Shown piece by piece: positions 8,659-17,710 of a stretch of 52,420 bases of DNA. This stretch comes from Halobacteriovorax sp. Lineage in GTDB: Bacteria; Bdellovibrionota; Bacteriovoracia; Bacteriovoracales; Bacteriovoracaceae. Positions within the stretch are counted from its first letter, which is position 1. Every line of letters begins with the position of its first letter. The stretch spans positions 1-52,420 of the forward strand of contig PBCC01000059.1 in the NCBI GenBank assembly GCA_002716825.1. Direction: 5' to 3'. Below the pieces are notes generated by a model. That model saw only the letters and a list, made by a program, of their open reading frames with translations, was not told the origin of the DNA and ran no database searches. The position numbers and the translations under genes were made by a program.

Positions 8659-9612
8659 ATGAACAAGTTCCCCTCGGTTTTCGAAAGTATCGACGACCTG
8701 ACGATAGAACAGATTCGATCTCTTATGACTGTCAGCGCACAGAACAAACTGCGTTTCCAAGATCGTCAATTTGCACCTTATGAATCCTATAGAAAATATG
8801 TCATCGCCACCTCTTTTTTAGAGCACTCCACTCGTACAAAGCATTCCTTTGGACTCGCGATCCAAAAATTAGGCTGTATGTATGTCGACTTTAACGCCGA
8901 AAAAAGTTCACTACAAAAAGGTGAGAATATTGAAGAAACTCTTCTGACGCTTTGGCATCAAGGCGTAGATATTTGCGTGCTTCGCACATCAGTTTCAAAC
9001 CAATTTAAAGAATTTAAAAGTAAGCCGCCAATAAAACTCATCAATGGCGGTGATGGCATTAATGAACATCCCACTCAAGCCCTACTCGATCTCTTCACAC
9101 TTATCGACAGCGGATACGAGCTTGAAGGAAAAACCATCACAATTGTGGGGGATTCACTTCACTCTCGTGTGACTCACTCTTTAATCAAATTATTACCTCA
9201 GTATGGGGCAAAAATTATTTTATGTGGCCCTAGTTCCTATCTCTTTAGAGAAGACTCAAGTCTCGAACTCTCTACTGACCTGGAAGAAGCTTTGTCACGA
9301 ACAGATATCTTGTACATGCTTAGAATTCAAAAAGAGCGCCATAACTCGCCCGAGTATGCCGAGATCTATGAGAGTTATCATCAAAACTTTGGCATAACAC
9401 TTGAGCGCTTAAAAAACTTAAACAAAAAAATTCCAGTACTCCCCCCTGGCCCCGCCAATATAGGGGTAGAGATTGCTGCGGATGTTTTAAAATCAGAATT
9501 ATTTTTGGGTTACCAACAAGTTGTTAATTCAGTTTATGCTCGCATGGCCATCGTCATGGCGATGCTAGAAAATGGTGATAAAAATATTGGACACAAACCT
9601 GTTTCGCTATAA
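8659..9612 (+). CDS. pyrB: Aspartate carbamoyltransferase catalytic chain
   Basis: A 317-residue protein that makes carbamoyl-aspartate in pyrimidine synthesis. Carbamoyl-phosphate site residues are present: STRT at 57-60, the 80s-loop S83/S84 and K87, R109, HPTQ at 137-140, R170 in HSRVTHS, and R222 in LRIQKERH. The C-terminal motif, normally HPxPxNRxxEI or HPLPR, reads PPGPANIGVEI here, so the His and the Arg are replaced by Pro262 and Ile268. No pyrI regulatory chain is present. First gene of a plus-strand operon with the fused carAB and pyrF; the gap to carAB is 65 bases. Confidence 0.93.
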   Translation: MNKFPSVFESIDDLTIEQIRSLMTVSAQNKLRFQDRQFAPYESYRKYVIATSFLEHSTRTKHSFGLAIQKLGCMYVDFNAEKSSLQKGENIEETLLTLWHQGVDICVLRTSVSNQFKEFKSKPPIKLINGGDGINEHPTQALLDLFTLIDSGYELEGKTITIVGDSLHSRVTHSLIKLLPQYGAKIILCGPSSYLFREDSSLELSTDLEEALSRTDILYMLRIQKERHNSPEYAEIYESYHQNFGITLERLKNLNKKIPVLPPGPANIGVEIAADVLKSELFLGYQQVVNSVYARMAIVMAMLENGDKNIGHKPVSL

Positions 9613-9677
9613 TCACTTCCCGCTTACAACTTTTGGGCACAAAACCCTCTTCATTTTTAATTTTTACGGAGATCGCC

Positions 9678-12600
9678 ATGACACACACATCGCGTGAAGT
9701 TCAATTTGCCAAGAAACTAAAGACGACGCAGGCTTGGCTTCACTTTGAAGATGGCACAAGCTTTAAGGGTTGGTGTAATTTTACCAGTGATCAACTACAA
9801 AGTGGCGTCTGGGGAGAGGCTGCGTTTACCACGGCCATGACAGGTTACGAAGAAACCATCACAGACCCAAGCTATCTCGGCCAACATATTATTTTTTCCA
9901 GTGCCCACGTGGGCAATTATGAGAGCAATCAGCTCGTCAGACAAAGTGCCGGCGTCTACGCAACGGCCATCATCGGTCGTCAATTTTCGGCCAATGATTT
10001 TTTAGAAGCCATAACAGTTCCCATTTTGAGCGATGTAGATAACCGTGCTTTGGTAAAATATCTCACCGATCACCCTGAACATAAGAGCGTCATCACGGCG
10101 AGTTCAAAAGCCCCAAGCGCCTCAGAGTTTAAAAATGCCAAACTTATATGTGACGAGCTTGAAAGAGTCAGTGTCAAAGAAGCAAAAACCATTATTGCGG
10201 GAGACAATCCCATTGTTTTGATTGACTACGGTTGCAAGAAAGCTATCGTCGACAATTTGATTAAACTTGGTCACCCACTCAAAGTTGTTCCCTATAATAC
10301 TTCGAGTGAGACCATCCTATCTCTAAGCCCACGCCTTGTATTTCTCTCCAATGGCCCAGGCGATCCTGAAAAGCATAGAGATCAAATTAAAGTTGTCAGC
10401 GAAGTTTTAAACTCTAAGGTCCCTGTACGTGGCATTTGTCTTGGTCATCAGCTTATCGGTCTGGCACTAAAAGCCAAAACCATCAAACTGCCCTTTGGTC
10501 AGCGCGGGATCAATCACCCTTGTCTCGATCACCAAAGCGGAAAAATACTCATCACTTCTCAAAACCATGGCTATGCCATTGAAGATGAAAGCTTTGATCA
10601 AGTCATTAAAGAAAGAGGTTTAGATAAAGATTGGGCTATCACTTTCAGCTCTCTCTTTGATCAGTCCATCGAAGGAATAGCCAGTACTGATCACACTGTT
10701 AAGTCTGTGCAGTTTCACCCAGAGGCTAACCCTGGTCCAAGTGACGCGCTCATCTTTTTTGAAGAGATCGCTAGTTTTCTAGACGGGCAACTCTTTAAAG
10801 AAATCGACAAATCATCACTATGCCCTAGAGTAAAACTTTCAAAGACTCCTAAGAAAGAGATTCCCTACAAGAAGATTCTTTTAATTGGCTCAGGTCAAAT
10901 TAAAATTGGTCAAGCCAGTGAGTTTGATTACTCCGGCACCCAAGCCTGTAAGTCGCTTCGTGAAATTGGCATCGACGTCGTATTACTAAATTCTAACCCC
11001 GCTACGATCATGACTGATCCCGATATGGCGTTTGCCACCTATATTGAGCCCATTACAAAAGAGACGATTAAGAAAATTATAAAGAAAGAAAATGTTGATG
11101 CCGTCTTATCAACCATGGGTGGCCAAACGGCGCTTAATATTTGTATCGAGCTCGAAGAAGAGGAGTATCTTTCTAAGAATAACGTCGCTCTTTTAGGTGC
11201 TAATGTAGACACCATTAAAAAAACCGAAGATCGAAACCTATTTGCCGCAGAACTTGAAACCATGGGCTATCAAGGCGGCAAGCGCTTTAGTGCTAAAAAT
11301 CCTAATGATGCCGAGCTTATGGCGCAAAGTCGTGTGGGCTATCCACTCATCATCAGACGAGACTTTGCTCTGGGTGGCAGTGGCGCGGCCCTCGTCTATA
11401 ACGCCAAAGAATTACAAGAAGTTTTAAAAACTGACGTTAAATTTCCAGTCACCATGGAGAAGTCTCTGGTTGGCTTCAAGGAAGTTGAACTGGAGGTCAT
11501 GGTTGATAGTGCTGGTAACGGCGTGATCATCTGTTCGATTGAAAACATCGATCCTTGTGGCGTTCATACCGGGGACTCAATCACAGTGGCTCCTGCCATG
11601 ACCATTAGCGATCGTTGCATGCAAAAGATGCGTACCATGTCACTTAATATCGCCAAGAAAATGGGCGTTGTTGCCGGAGGTGCCAATGTTCAGTTTGCCA
11701 TCAACCCAAGAGATGAAGACGATATCGTCGTCATTGAGATGAATCCGCGCGTCTCTAGAAGTTCGGCCTTAGCCTCTAAGGCGACCGGCTACCCTATTGC
11801 AAAGATCTCGGCGTTGTTAGCAGTAGGCTATACATTAAAAGAAATTTTAAATGACATTACCAAGGCTTCACCAGTTGCTTTTGAGCCAACACAGGATTAT
11901 GTCGCCTTAAAGATTCCTATCTTTCCTTTTGATAAATTCCCAAGTGCCACAAAGCTCCTTGGTCCCCAGATGAGATCCGTTGGCGAAGTTTTGGCCATCG
12001 GCGGAAGTTTTAATGAAGCCTTCTTGAAAGCGTTAAGATCTCTAGAGTTAGGACTAGAGATTCCTCATCTTAACCGCTTGAAAACCACCCCGCTTATTAC
12101 TAATGCCGATTATTTAAAGCACCGACTTAAGAAGCCACAAGAGCTTTCTCTACTAACTGCACTTGAAGCACAAAGACGGAATATTTCTGTTGATGATGTC
12201 TTTCAAAACTCCCGCATCTCCCATTGGTTCTTAGAACAAAATGAATTGATCATTAAAGCCGAAAAAGAGATTGCCGACTCCCCGGGTGTGCCTGAAGGAG
12301 AGGCACTTCTTGAGTGCAAAAAAATTGGTTTTTCTGATAAATTTATCGCGATTTTAAGCCGTGCCACGCAAGCTGAAGTTTTAAGAAAAAGACTCAGCAA
12401 TCAAATCAAGCCGACTTTTAAAGCTGTTGATACCTGCTCCGGCGAGTTTCATGCACTAACGCCTTACTACTACTCTACATTTGGTCGCGCCTGTGAGTCC
12501 GAGCCCTTCAAAAACGATAAGCGCTATATTATTATGGGTAGTGGTCCCAATCGCATTGGCCAAGGGATTGAGTTTGACTATTCTTGTGTTAAAGCATGTC

Positions 12601-14084
12601 AGCAACTCCAGTCTAAAAAGCATCGTGCCATCATGGTTAATTCTAACCCTGAAACAGTTTCGACTGACTACGACAGTTCAGATCGACTTTATCTAGCGCC
12701 ACTATACTCTGAGGATTTATTTGATATCTTCTCACACGAAAACCCAGATGGAATTGTCGCCTGTTTTTCAGGACAAACAGGCATTAAAGTGCGCGCCCAT
12801 ATGGAAAATGGTTTTCGCGGCGAGCTCAGACAATTTCCATTCATGGGATCAACTCTACCTACGATCGATTTAACAGAAGATCGAAAGCTCTTTAGTGAAA
12901 TCTGCAGGGATACTGCTTTAACCATGACAAAGTCTAAAGAAGTCATCGGCTTTAAGAATATGGTCAACGCTATGGTTGAGATTGGGCTGCCGGTTATCAT
13001 AAGACCTAGTTACGTCATTGGAGGAGAAAGTATGTATATCTTCCACACCTTGGACGATATCGAGTATCTCCCCGAGCCACTTCGAGATGGACTTAAAAAC
13101 TCGAGTACAACCTTTCAAATTGAAACCTATATCGAGAACGCGCTCGAGTATGATGTTGATCTCGTTCGCGATCAGAAAGGCAATATTATTTTCACTGTGT
13201 GCGAGCATATTGAACACGCAGGAGTTCACTCGGGCGACTCTGGCATGATCTCCCCACCAGTCAAGCTCTCAACGGCCATGCAAAAAAAGATGAAAGACAT
13301 TTCAATCCAGCTATCTGAAAAGTTAAATATCATTGGCCCAGTTAATTTTCAGTTTGCTGTCTCTGGTGATGATATCTACTGTATCGAGGCCAACCCGAGA
13401 GGTTCCAGAACACTTCCTTTCCTGTCTAAAGCGTTTCATCTTTCACTTCCTCAAGTCGCAACTGATGCCATGCTTGGAGAAGAGATTAGTAAGTACGAAG
13501 TTTCAGATTCAAAGTTCTATTCAGTCAAGCAGTCCACTTTCCCTTTTGATCGCTTTCTTAAAGACGATATGGTGCTTGGTCCCAAGATGCGATCAACCGG
13601 TGAGACTATGGGCGTAGACAGAGAACTTGAACCTGCTCTGCTTAAAAGTTATCTAGGCAACTATCCGTGGCTTCAAAGACCCGGGAAAATTCTTATTTCA
13701 CTGGCTGACCCTAACAAGCATGTCGTTTTACCTTTTCTTGAGAGTCTCTCAAAACTTGGCTATTCATTTTGTGCTACGGCTGGCACAAAGCGAATCATTA
13801 GTGAAAAAGGCATTGAATGTGAAGAAGTTCAAAAACTGGGCGAAACGGGTTACACCATTCTCGATGCTTTAAAAAATGACGGCATCGTTTTGGTACTCAA
13901 TACCCCAACCAATCGAGGCGACTCGAAACTTGATGGTGAAAATATAAGAAACACGGCCATTTCCCATGGAGCTCCATGTTTCACCAGGTCCGAAAATATC
14001 GAGATGGTGCTTAAGGCGATTATTGGAGTTAATTCTAAGTCTACCGGGCTGGTTCCAATGTCACTACAAGAGCTGCACCAATGA
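9678..14084 (+). CDS. carAB: Carbamoyl-phosphate synthase, fused small and large subunits
   Basis: A single 1468-residue chain joins CarA (about 1-385) and CarB (from about 395), close to the summed length of E. coli CarA and CarB (382 plus 1073). The glutaminase triad is intact: Cys254 in GICLGHQ, His347 and Glu349 in QFHPEANPGP. CarB begins near KKILLIGSGQIKIGQASEFD and keeps both ATP-grasp halves (NSNPATIMTD and NSNPETVSTD repeats) and the C-terminal MGS-like regulatory domain (ISLADPNKHVVLPFLESL). It makes carbamoyl phosphate from glutamine, bicarbonate and ATP. The ATG at 9678 has ACGGAG seven bases upstream; a TTG 45 bases earlier in frame is less likely. The junction shows no frameshift or stop. 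Separate subunits are the usual bacterial state, so this resembles the eukaryotic CPSII arrangement. Confidence 0.95.
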   Translation: MTHTSREVQFAKKLKTTQAWLHFEDGTSFKGWCNFTSDQLQSGVWGEAAFTTAMTGYEETITDPSYLGQHIIFSSAHVGNYESNQLVRQSAGVYATAIIGRQFSANDFLEAITVPILSDVDNRALVKYLTDHPEHKSVITASSKAPSASEFKNAKLICDELERVSVKEAKTIIAGDNPIVLIDYGCKKAIVDNLIKLGHPLKVVPYNTSSETILSLSPRLVFLSNGPGDPEKHRDQIKVVSEVLNSKVPVRGICLGHQLIGLALKAKTIKLPFGQRGINHPCLDHQSGKILITSQNHGYAIEDESFDQVIKERGLDKDWAITFSSLFDQSIEGIASTDHTVKSVQFHPEANPGPSDALIFFEEIASFLDGQLFKEIDKSSLCPRVKLSKTPKKEIPYKKILLIGSGQIKIGQASEFDYSGTQACKSLREIGIDVVLLNSNPATIMTDPDMAFATYIEPITKETIKKIIKKENVDAVLSTMGGQTALNICIELEEEEYLSKNNVALLGANVDTIKKTEDRNLFAAELETMGYQGGKRFSAKNPNDAELMAQSRVGYPLIIRRDFALGGSGAALVYNAKELQEVLKTDVKFPVTMEKSLVGFKEVELEVMVDSAGNGVIICSIENIDPCGVHTGDSITVAPAMTISDRCMQKMRTMSLNIAKKMGVVAGGANVQFAINPRDEDDIVVIEMNPRVSRSSALASKATGYPIAKISALLAVGYTLKEILNDITKASPVAFEPTQDYVALKIPIFPFDKFPSATKLLGPQMRSVGEVLAIGGSFNEAFLKALRSLELGLEIPHLNRLKTTPLITNADYLKHRLKKPQELSLLTALEAQRRNISVDDVFQNSRISHWFLEQNELIIKAEKEIADSPGVPEGEALLECKKIGFSDKFIAILSRATQAEVLRKRLSNQIKPTFKAVDTCSGEFHALTPYYYSTFGRACESEPFKNDKRYIIMGSGPNRIGQGIEFDYSCVKACQQLQSKKHRAIMVNSNPETVSTDYDSSDRLYLAPLYSEDLFDIFSHENPDGIVACFSGQTGIKVRAHMENGFRGELRQFPFMGSTLPTIDLTEDRKLFSEICRDTALTMTKSKEVIGFKNMVNAMVEIGLPVIIRPSYVIGGESMYIFHTLDDIEYLPEPLRDGLKNSSTTFQIETYIENALEYDVDLVRDQKGNIIFTVCEHIEHAGVHSGDSGMISPPVKLSTAMQKKMKDISIQLSEKLNIIGPVNFQFAVSGDDIYCIEANPRGSRTLPFLSKAFHLSLPQVATDAMLGEEISKYEVSDSKFYSVKQSTFPFDRFLKDDMVLGPKMRSTGETMGVDRELEPALLKSYLGNYPWLQRPGKILISLADPNKHVVLPFLESLSKLGYSFCATAGTKRIISEKGIECEEVQKLGETGYTILDALKNDGIVLVLNTPTNRGDSKLDGENIRNTAISHGAPCFTRSENIEMVLKAIIGVNSKSTGLVPMSLQELHQ

Positions 14085-14767
14085 AAGCTGCTCAAAAAGT
14101 TTTTGTTGCCCTCGATAATATGGAAAGAGATGAAGTTTTAGCTTTTTTGCCTAAACTTTCGACTAAGGTTGGCGGCATAAAGATTGGGCTCGAAATGTAC
14201 TTGCGTTTTGGTCGCGATTTTTTACTAGAGGCTAAAAGATTTTTTGATGGTGAAATTTTTCTCGATCTTAAATTGCACGACATTCCAAATACTGTGGCCA
14301 AAGCCATTCATGGTCTATCCGGCCTTCCGATCTCTTTTTTAAATATTCACGCCAGTGGCGGTAGCGCCATGATGCAAGCGGCCCTTGAAGCTCAACAAGA
14401 AGCACTCCCGCGCACCACCTTGCTGGCTGTGACGGTTTTGACTTCGCTTGATGATAGTGAAACGCAGTCAATTTATCACACTGGAAGAAGTGACAGTTTT
14501 AAGCGGCTCTTGTTAGAGATTGAAAAAGTTAGTGGCCTAGGAGTTGTCTGTTCAGCGGCAGAACTTGAACTCATACCGAACAGGGCAATTGTAACCATGG
14601 TCCCTGGAATTCGCTTTGAGCACGAAATTAGCTCTGGAAAAATTCAAGATCAAAAGAGTGTCTTTACTCCTGAGCAAGCGCTAGAAAAGGGAGCAAGTTT
14701 TCTCGTGATGGGAAGAAGTATCACTAGGGCGCCTGATTTAGAGCGGGCACTTAGTTTGTTGGCATAA
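14081..14767 (+). CDS. pyrF: Orotidine 5'-phosphate decarboxylase
   Basis: A 228-residue TIM-barrel enzyme for the last step of UMP synthesis. It carries the catalytic motif FLDLKLHDIPNTV (about residues 66-78, the Asp-Lys-x-x-Asp charge network), VALDN at the N terminus and the phosphate-binding region VMGRSITRA near the C terminus. The ATG overlaps the carAB stop by four bases (ATGA), showing translational coupling. A strong hairpin terminator follows immediately. Length and motifs match the family. Confidence 0.96.
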   Translation: MKAAQKVFVALDNMERDEVLAFLPKLSTKVGGIKIGLEMYLRFGRDFLLEAKRFFDGEIFLDLKLHDIPNTVAKAIHGLSGLPISFLNIHASGGSAMMQAALEAQQEALPRTTLLAVTVLTSLDDSETQSIYHTGRSDSFKRLLLEIEKVSGLGVVCSAAELELIPNRAIVTMVPGIRFEHEISSGKIQDQKSVFTPEQALEKGASFLVMGRSITRAPDLERALSLLA

Positions 14768-14800
14768 AAAAAGGCCAGCTAAAAGCTGGCCTTCCTTTTT
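14765..14800. terminator. Bidirectional intrinsic terminator of the pyr operon
   Basis: A perfect 10-bp stem AAGGCCAGCT / AGCTGGCCTT with a three-base loop is followed on the plus strand by CCTTTTT and preceded by a run of A. It therefore ends pyrF transcription and, read on the other strand, also ends the 14818-15393 gene. This is the only convergent pair in the window with a clear shared terminator. Confidence 0.9.
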
Positions 14801-14817
14801 CATTCGTCTAGAAATAA

Positions 14818-15393
14818 TTATTTCAATTTAAAGAAGAATGTATCTTTTCTTAGGAATGTGCTGAATGTGATGTCATAAGCAGCATTGTCAGAAGTCGCTG
14901 TGTAGTTGAAACGGCTTGAATCAATTCCACGCTGAGCGAAGTTAACAGTAAATGTTTCGCGCTCACCTGCAGTAAGGTTAGCTGCTTTTTTGAAGTTAAG
15001 CTTAAGTACGCGAGCATCGTCGAATAGACGGTATTCGTTACGAACACATTCTTCGTATGTGCGGTAGTAACCACCAGTGTAGATACGACGACAATACTGA
15101 CGCCCATAACGATCAGTATTACAAACAACGCGGTAGTAACCTGGCTCATAAACTGTGCGGGTTCTGTACTCAGTACAAACATAGTCACCTTGCTTAAAGT
15201 TGAAAACGAGTTCAACAAGATCAGGTGTTTCGCTAGTGCGAACAACTTCAAGAGTTGCTTGAGCTGCTTGGCCACGAGCTTGATCAAGCTTACCAACGAT
15301 TACTTTTTTAGAGTTAAGTTCGATTGTGCGTTCTGCAGCAAAACCTGATGTACTTAGAATCAAAGCTGATACTAATACGAATAAAGCCTTCAT
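14818..15393 (-). CDS. Exported protein with a Tyr/Cys/Arg-rich segment
   Basis: A 191-residue protein with a signal peptide (MKALFVLVSALILSTSGFA). The start is fixed by AAGGAG five bases before the ATG at 15393; a longer reading from 15435 lacks such a site. The middle of the mature part is unusual: four cysteines and many Tyr and Arg residues in about 50 positions (for example YEPGYYRVVCNTDRYGRQYC). The ends are ordinary beta-type sequence. No family is recognised. Location is probably periplasm or cell surface, with two possible disulfides. The shared terminator with pyrF ends the transcript. Confidence 0.85.
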   Translation of the reverse strand: MKALFVLVSALILSTSGFAAERTIELNSKKVIVGKLDQARGQAAQATLEVVRTSETPDLVELVFNFKQGDYVCTEYRTRTVYEPGYYRVVCNTDRYGRQYCRRIYTGGYYRTYEECVRNEYRLFDDARVLKLNFKKAANLTAGERETFTVNFAQRGIDSSRFNYTATSDNAAYDITFSTFLRKDTFFFKLK

Positions 15394-15450
15394 AGAGTCT
15401 CCTTGTGAGTGTGACAAAAGTCTTTTAATCAACAAATGAATAAAATTAAC

Positions 15451-16749
15451 TTATCTTGCCCAATACGCTTCTTCAAGGGAGTCTTCACGCTCAGGTAGAC
15501 CACGACTTAGACGAGGCGAGTTCTGACGCAACACCTCAAAACTAACTCGATTAGCGTATTTCGCAACCTGGTGAAAGGACGAATAAGTTAAAAAGACCGC
15601 TGCGTGTTTAGGTGATTTTGGAATCAAACGACGGTGGTATTGATTGGCCGCCATATCATGCAGCAACGCGGCAAGAGCAGCATCCCCGGCGCCGTTGGTT
15701 GAGATCACTTTGCCCGGACCACCCATATAAGGGTTAATATGGCTGTAGATCTTTACTGGCTCTTTGCAACTGGAGAGCTTCATCGCTCTAGAGTATTCAA
15801 ACTTATTGTACTCGCCGATGCTCTTACTATGGATCATGTCTTTTGTTTCACGCAGGTACTCTTTATCCGAATAGCCCGCAAGATAAAGTCCTCTTGGTCC
15901 CACTGTAAGAAGTGCAAGATCGACTAAGTCTAATAGTTTTTCACAGTTAAGCAGTGGGTCCTCTTCACCAGTTAAGGCGCTAGCCTCAACTTCATTCATG
16001 GCAGCGACTGTAACGTAATCACGAAGAAAGCCGCGCAAGAAATCTTGCCTCTCACGTACAATCCCACTCGTGCCTAAAGATAGAATGACCGGAACACCGG
16101 CCGCTTTGGCGACTTTAACTGCTTCAATCGTGGCTTTGAACATAGGTGCGTTTTCATCGCGAAGTAGATAGGTCGAAATCATTAGGGCAGCAGACTTTTC
16201 AATCACTTCACTTGGAATTGAATCTGCTGTGAGCTCATTCATAATTCCTTTGGCGATAGCAAAGGTTCTTTCTCGATCTGGCGTGATCATACAAAGCGCT
16301 CGGGCCATTGGTCCACTGACAGGCTTTAAGTAAGAAAAGTCGACATGAGAATTTGTAGTACAGATGTATTTGAAGGCATCATCACCAACACTCAAATTGG
16401 TTGGAATTGTCCCTAAAGCAACAGAGCGATCATCACTTAAAACCGAGTAATTATGCAGAGTATTTCCAATTGATCCACCAGCATAAACACCAAGAATTTT
16501 ATTTTCTTCTTTTAGTTTTTTAGTAAGCGCTTCCATTTTGGTATCGGGCAAAACAATGGACTCGCCCTTTTTAAGCTCTGCCTGCTCTAAAATAGAGTCG
16601 TCGACTTCCGCCTCTACATCCACGATAAGTTGATCAATACCGACGATATAGATCTCATCGAGGCCGTCTAGATCCCAATCGAGTGGAATCCTGGATTCAC
16701 TCGAAACTGGGAAATAATGCTTGGTTTTCCTGCGACCTGGAAATTTCAT
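15451..16749 (-). CDS. gsk: Inosine-guanosine kinase (PfkB family)
   Basis: A PfkB-family sugar/nucleoside kinase that phosphorylates inosine and guanosine to IMP and GMP for purine salvage. It resembles E. coli Gsk along its whole length: it starts MKFPGRRKTKHYFPV, contains VGIDQLIVDVEAEVDD, AGGSIGNTLHNYSVLSDDRS, AAMNEVEASALTGEEDPLL, the catalytic NGAGDAALAALLHD and ends RGLPEREDSLEEAYWAR. I chose the ATG at 16749 because the E. coli protein begins there and AGTAGG lies upstream; an in-frame ATG at 16779 would add ten residues. Nucleoside salvage fits a cell feeding on prey nucleic acids, which is inference. Confidence 0.95.
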   Translation of the reverse strand: MKFPGRRKTKHYFPVSSESRIPLDWDLDGLDEIYIVGIDQLIVDVEAEVDDSILEQAELKKGESIVLPDTKMEALTKKLKEENKILGVYAGGSIGNTLHNYSVLSDDRSVALGTIPTNLSVGDDAFKYICTTNSHVDFSYLKPVSGPMARALCMITPDRERTFAIAKGIMNELTADSIPSEVIEKSAALMISTYLLRDENAPMFKATIEAVKVAKAAGVPVILSLGTSGIVRERQDFLRGFLRDYVTVAAMNEVEASALTGEEDPLLNCEKLLDLVDLALLTVGPRGLYLAGYSDKEYLRETKDMIHSKSIGEYNKFEYSRAMKLSSCKEPVKIYSHINPYMGGPGKVISTNGAGDAALAALLHDMAANQYHRRLIPKSPKHAAVFLTYSSFHQVAKYANRVSFEVLRQNSPRLSRGLPEREDSLEEAYWAR

Positions 16750-16831
16750 ACCCAACCTACTTAAAATTTGCCTCAACATGGCATAAACGACCTAAATGCG
16801 ACAAGGGGGTGTAAAAAATTCGGCCTATCGT

Positions 16832-16837
16832 TATAAT
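16832..16837 (+). promoter_or_regulatory. Consensus -10 box six bases before the start codon
   Basis: TATAAT lies exactly six bases before the ATG at 16844, which would place the transcription start at or next to the A of the ATG. No good -35 hexamer is seen 16-18 bases upstream. The AGAAGG between box and ATG abuts the start and is too close for a normal Shine-Dalgarno. Confidence 0.45.
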
Positions 16838-16843
16838 AGAAGG

Positions 16844-17710
16844 ATGAAGATTCTAGTCCTAATTTTCGCTCTTTTGAGTACTTCAAACATCTGGAGTGCC
16901 GAAATCGCCTATGTTGTCGCCGACAAAGCGGTGATTTACACCGATATGGACCTCAGTATCGCTATTGGCTATGTCCGTAAGGGTAAGAAAATCAAAGTCG
17001 GCAGTGTTTCGAGAAAGCATGGGACCGTTCTCTCAACAGTAGCATCAGGACGAATTGTTTATATAAAGAACGCCGATGTTAGACTGGAAAAAGAGCTTCT
17101 CAAGGAAGATGGAGCTTACGTCGCACCAAAAGTGAGTGATCACGAAGTCTTTATCGAACAACAAAAATTTGAAGATGATTTCAGTGAAAATAATCATGTG
17201 ATCTTGCATGTCGGCAATATGGCAACTGGCTCCAAATGGAAGGAGCTTGAAGAAACCGAAGAGTCTACTACTCTATCGCAAATAGGTGTCTCGATAGAGC
17301 ATCGTCCTGATCTACGAAGTTATTCTTGGGCCATCGGCCTCAACTACCTATCGAGTGAACTTGAGAACTACGCTTTTAAAAGTATTTTGATTGAAGCCAA
17401 GCTTCAATATTCATTACTCAAGACCAACTTCGTTTCCCTTGACGCTGTGGCCGGTATCGCGGGCACTGGTGATGCAAGACTACAAAATTCAATCAATGGT
17501 ACTGAGTCGCGCGGAACATTATTTGGTTGGATTGCTGGAGGTCAGCTGAAGTTCTTTCCATTTTCACAGTTTGGTCTCATTGGCGGCGTTGAGCTTAGAA
17601 ACTATAGTGTGGGCAGTTTAGGTGAGATTGAGTTGGCCAACGGAGATACAACCCAATTTGACTCATTTAGTGGGGCGAACCTGTGGGTAGGTCTTACTTA
17701 TAAGCTTTAG
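16844..17710 (+). CDS. Exported SH3-like plus beta-barrel protein
   Basis: A 288-residue protein from the ATG at 16844, which opens a good signal peptide (MKILVLIFALLSTSNIWSA). Residues about 20-80 look like a bacterial SH3-type domain (VVADKAVIYTDMDLSIAIG then KGKKIKVGS). The C-terminal half alternates in the manner of outer-membrane beta-strands and ends in ANLWVGLTYKL with a near-terminal aromatic residue, typical of barrels. An in-frame ATG at 16796 would put a basic, non-signal extension in front. Divergent from gsk. Its stop directly abuts the stop of the opposing gene with no gap. Likely an outer-membrane or surface protein; function unknown. Confidence 0.8.
   Translation: MKILVLIFALLSTSNIWSAEIAYVVADKAVIYTDMDLSIAIGYVRKGKKIKVGSVSRKHGTVLSTVASGRIVYIKNADVRLEKELLKEDGAYVAPKVSDHEVFIEQQKFEDDFSENNHVILHVGNMATGSKWKELEETEESTTLSQIGVSIEHRPDLRSYSWAIGLNYLSSELENYAFKSILIEAKLQYSLLKTNFVSLDAVAGIAGTGDARLQNSINGTESRGTLFGWIAGGQLKFFPFSQFGLIGGVELRNYSVGSLGEIELANGDTTQFDSFSGANLWVGLTYKL

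Noticed and set aside
9633..9677. TTG start extending carAB by 15 residues
   Set aside because: The extension is not CarA-like and the ATG at 9678 has ACGGAG at proper spacing.
12689..13229. Open frames on the minus strand within carB
   Set aside because: They lie opposite strongly conserved CarB sequence, show no ribosome binding site and no recognisable protein; they follow from the codon bias of carB.
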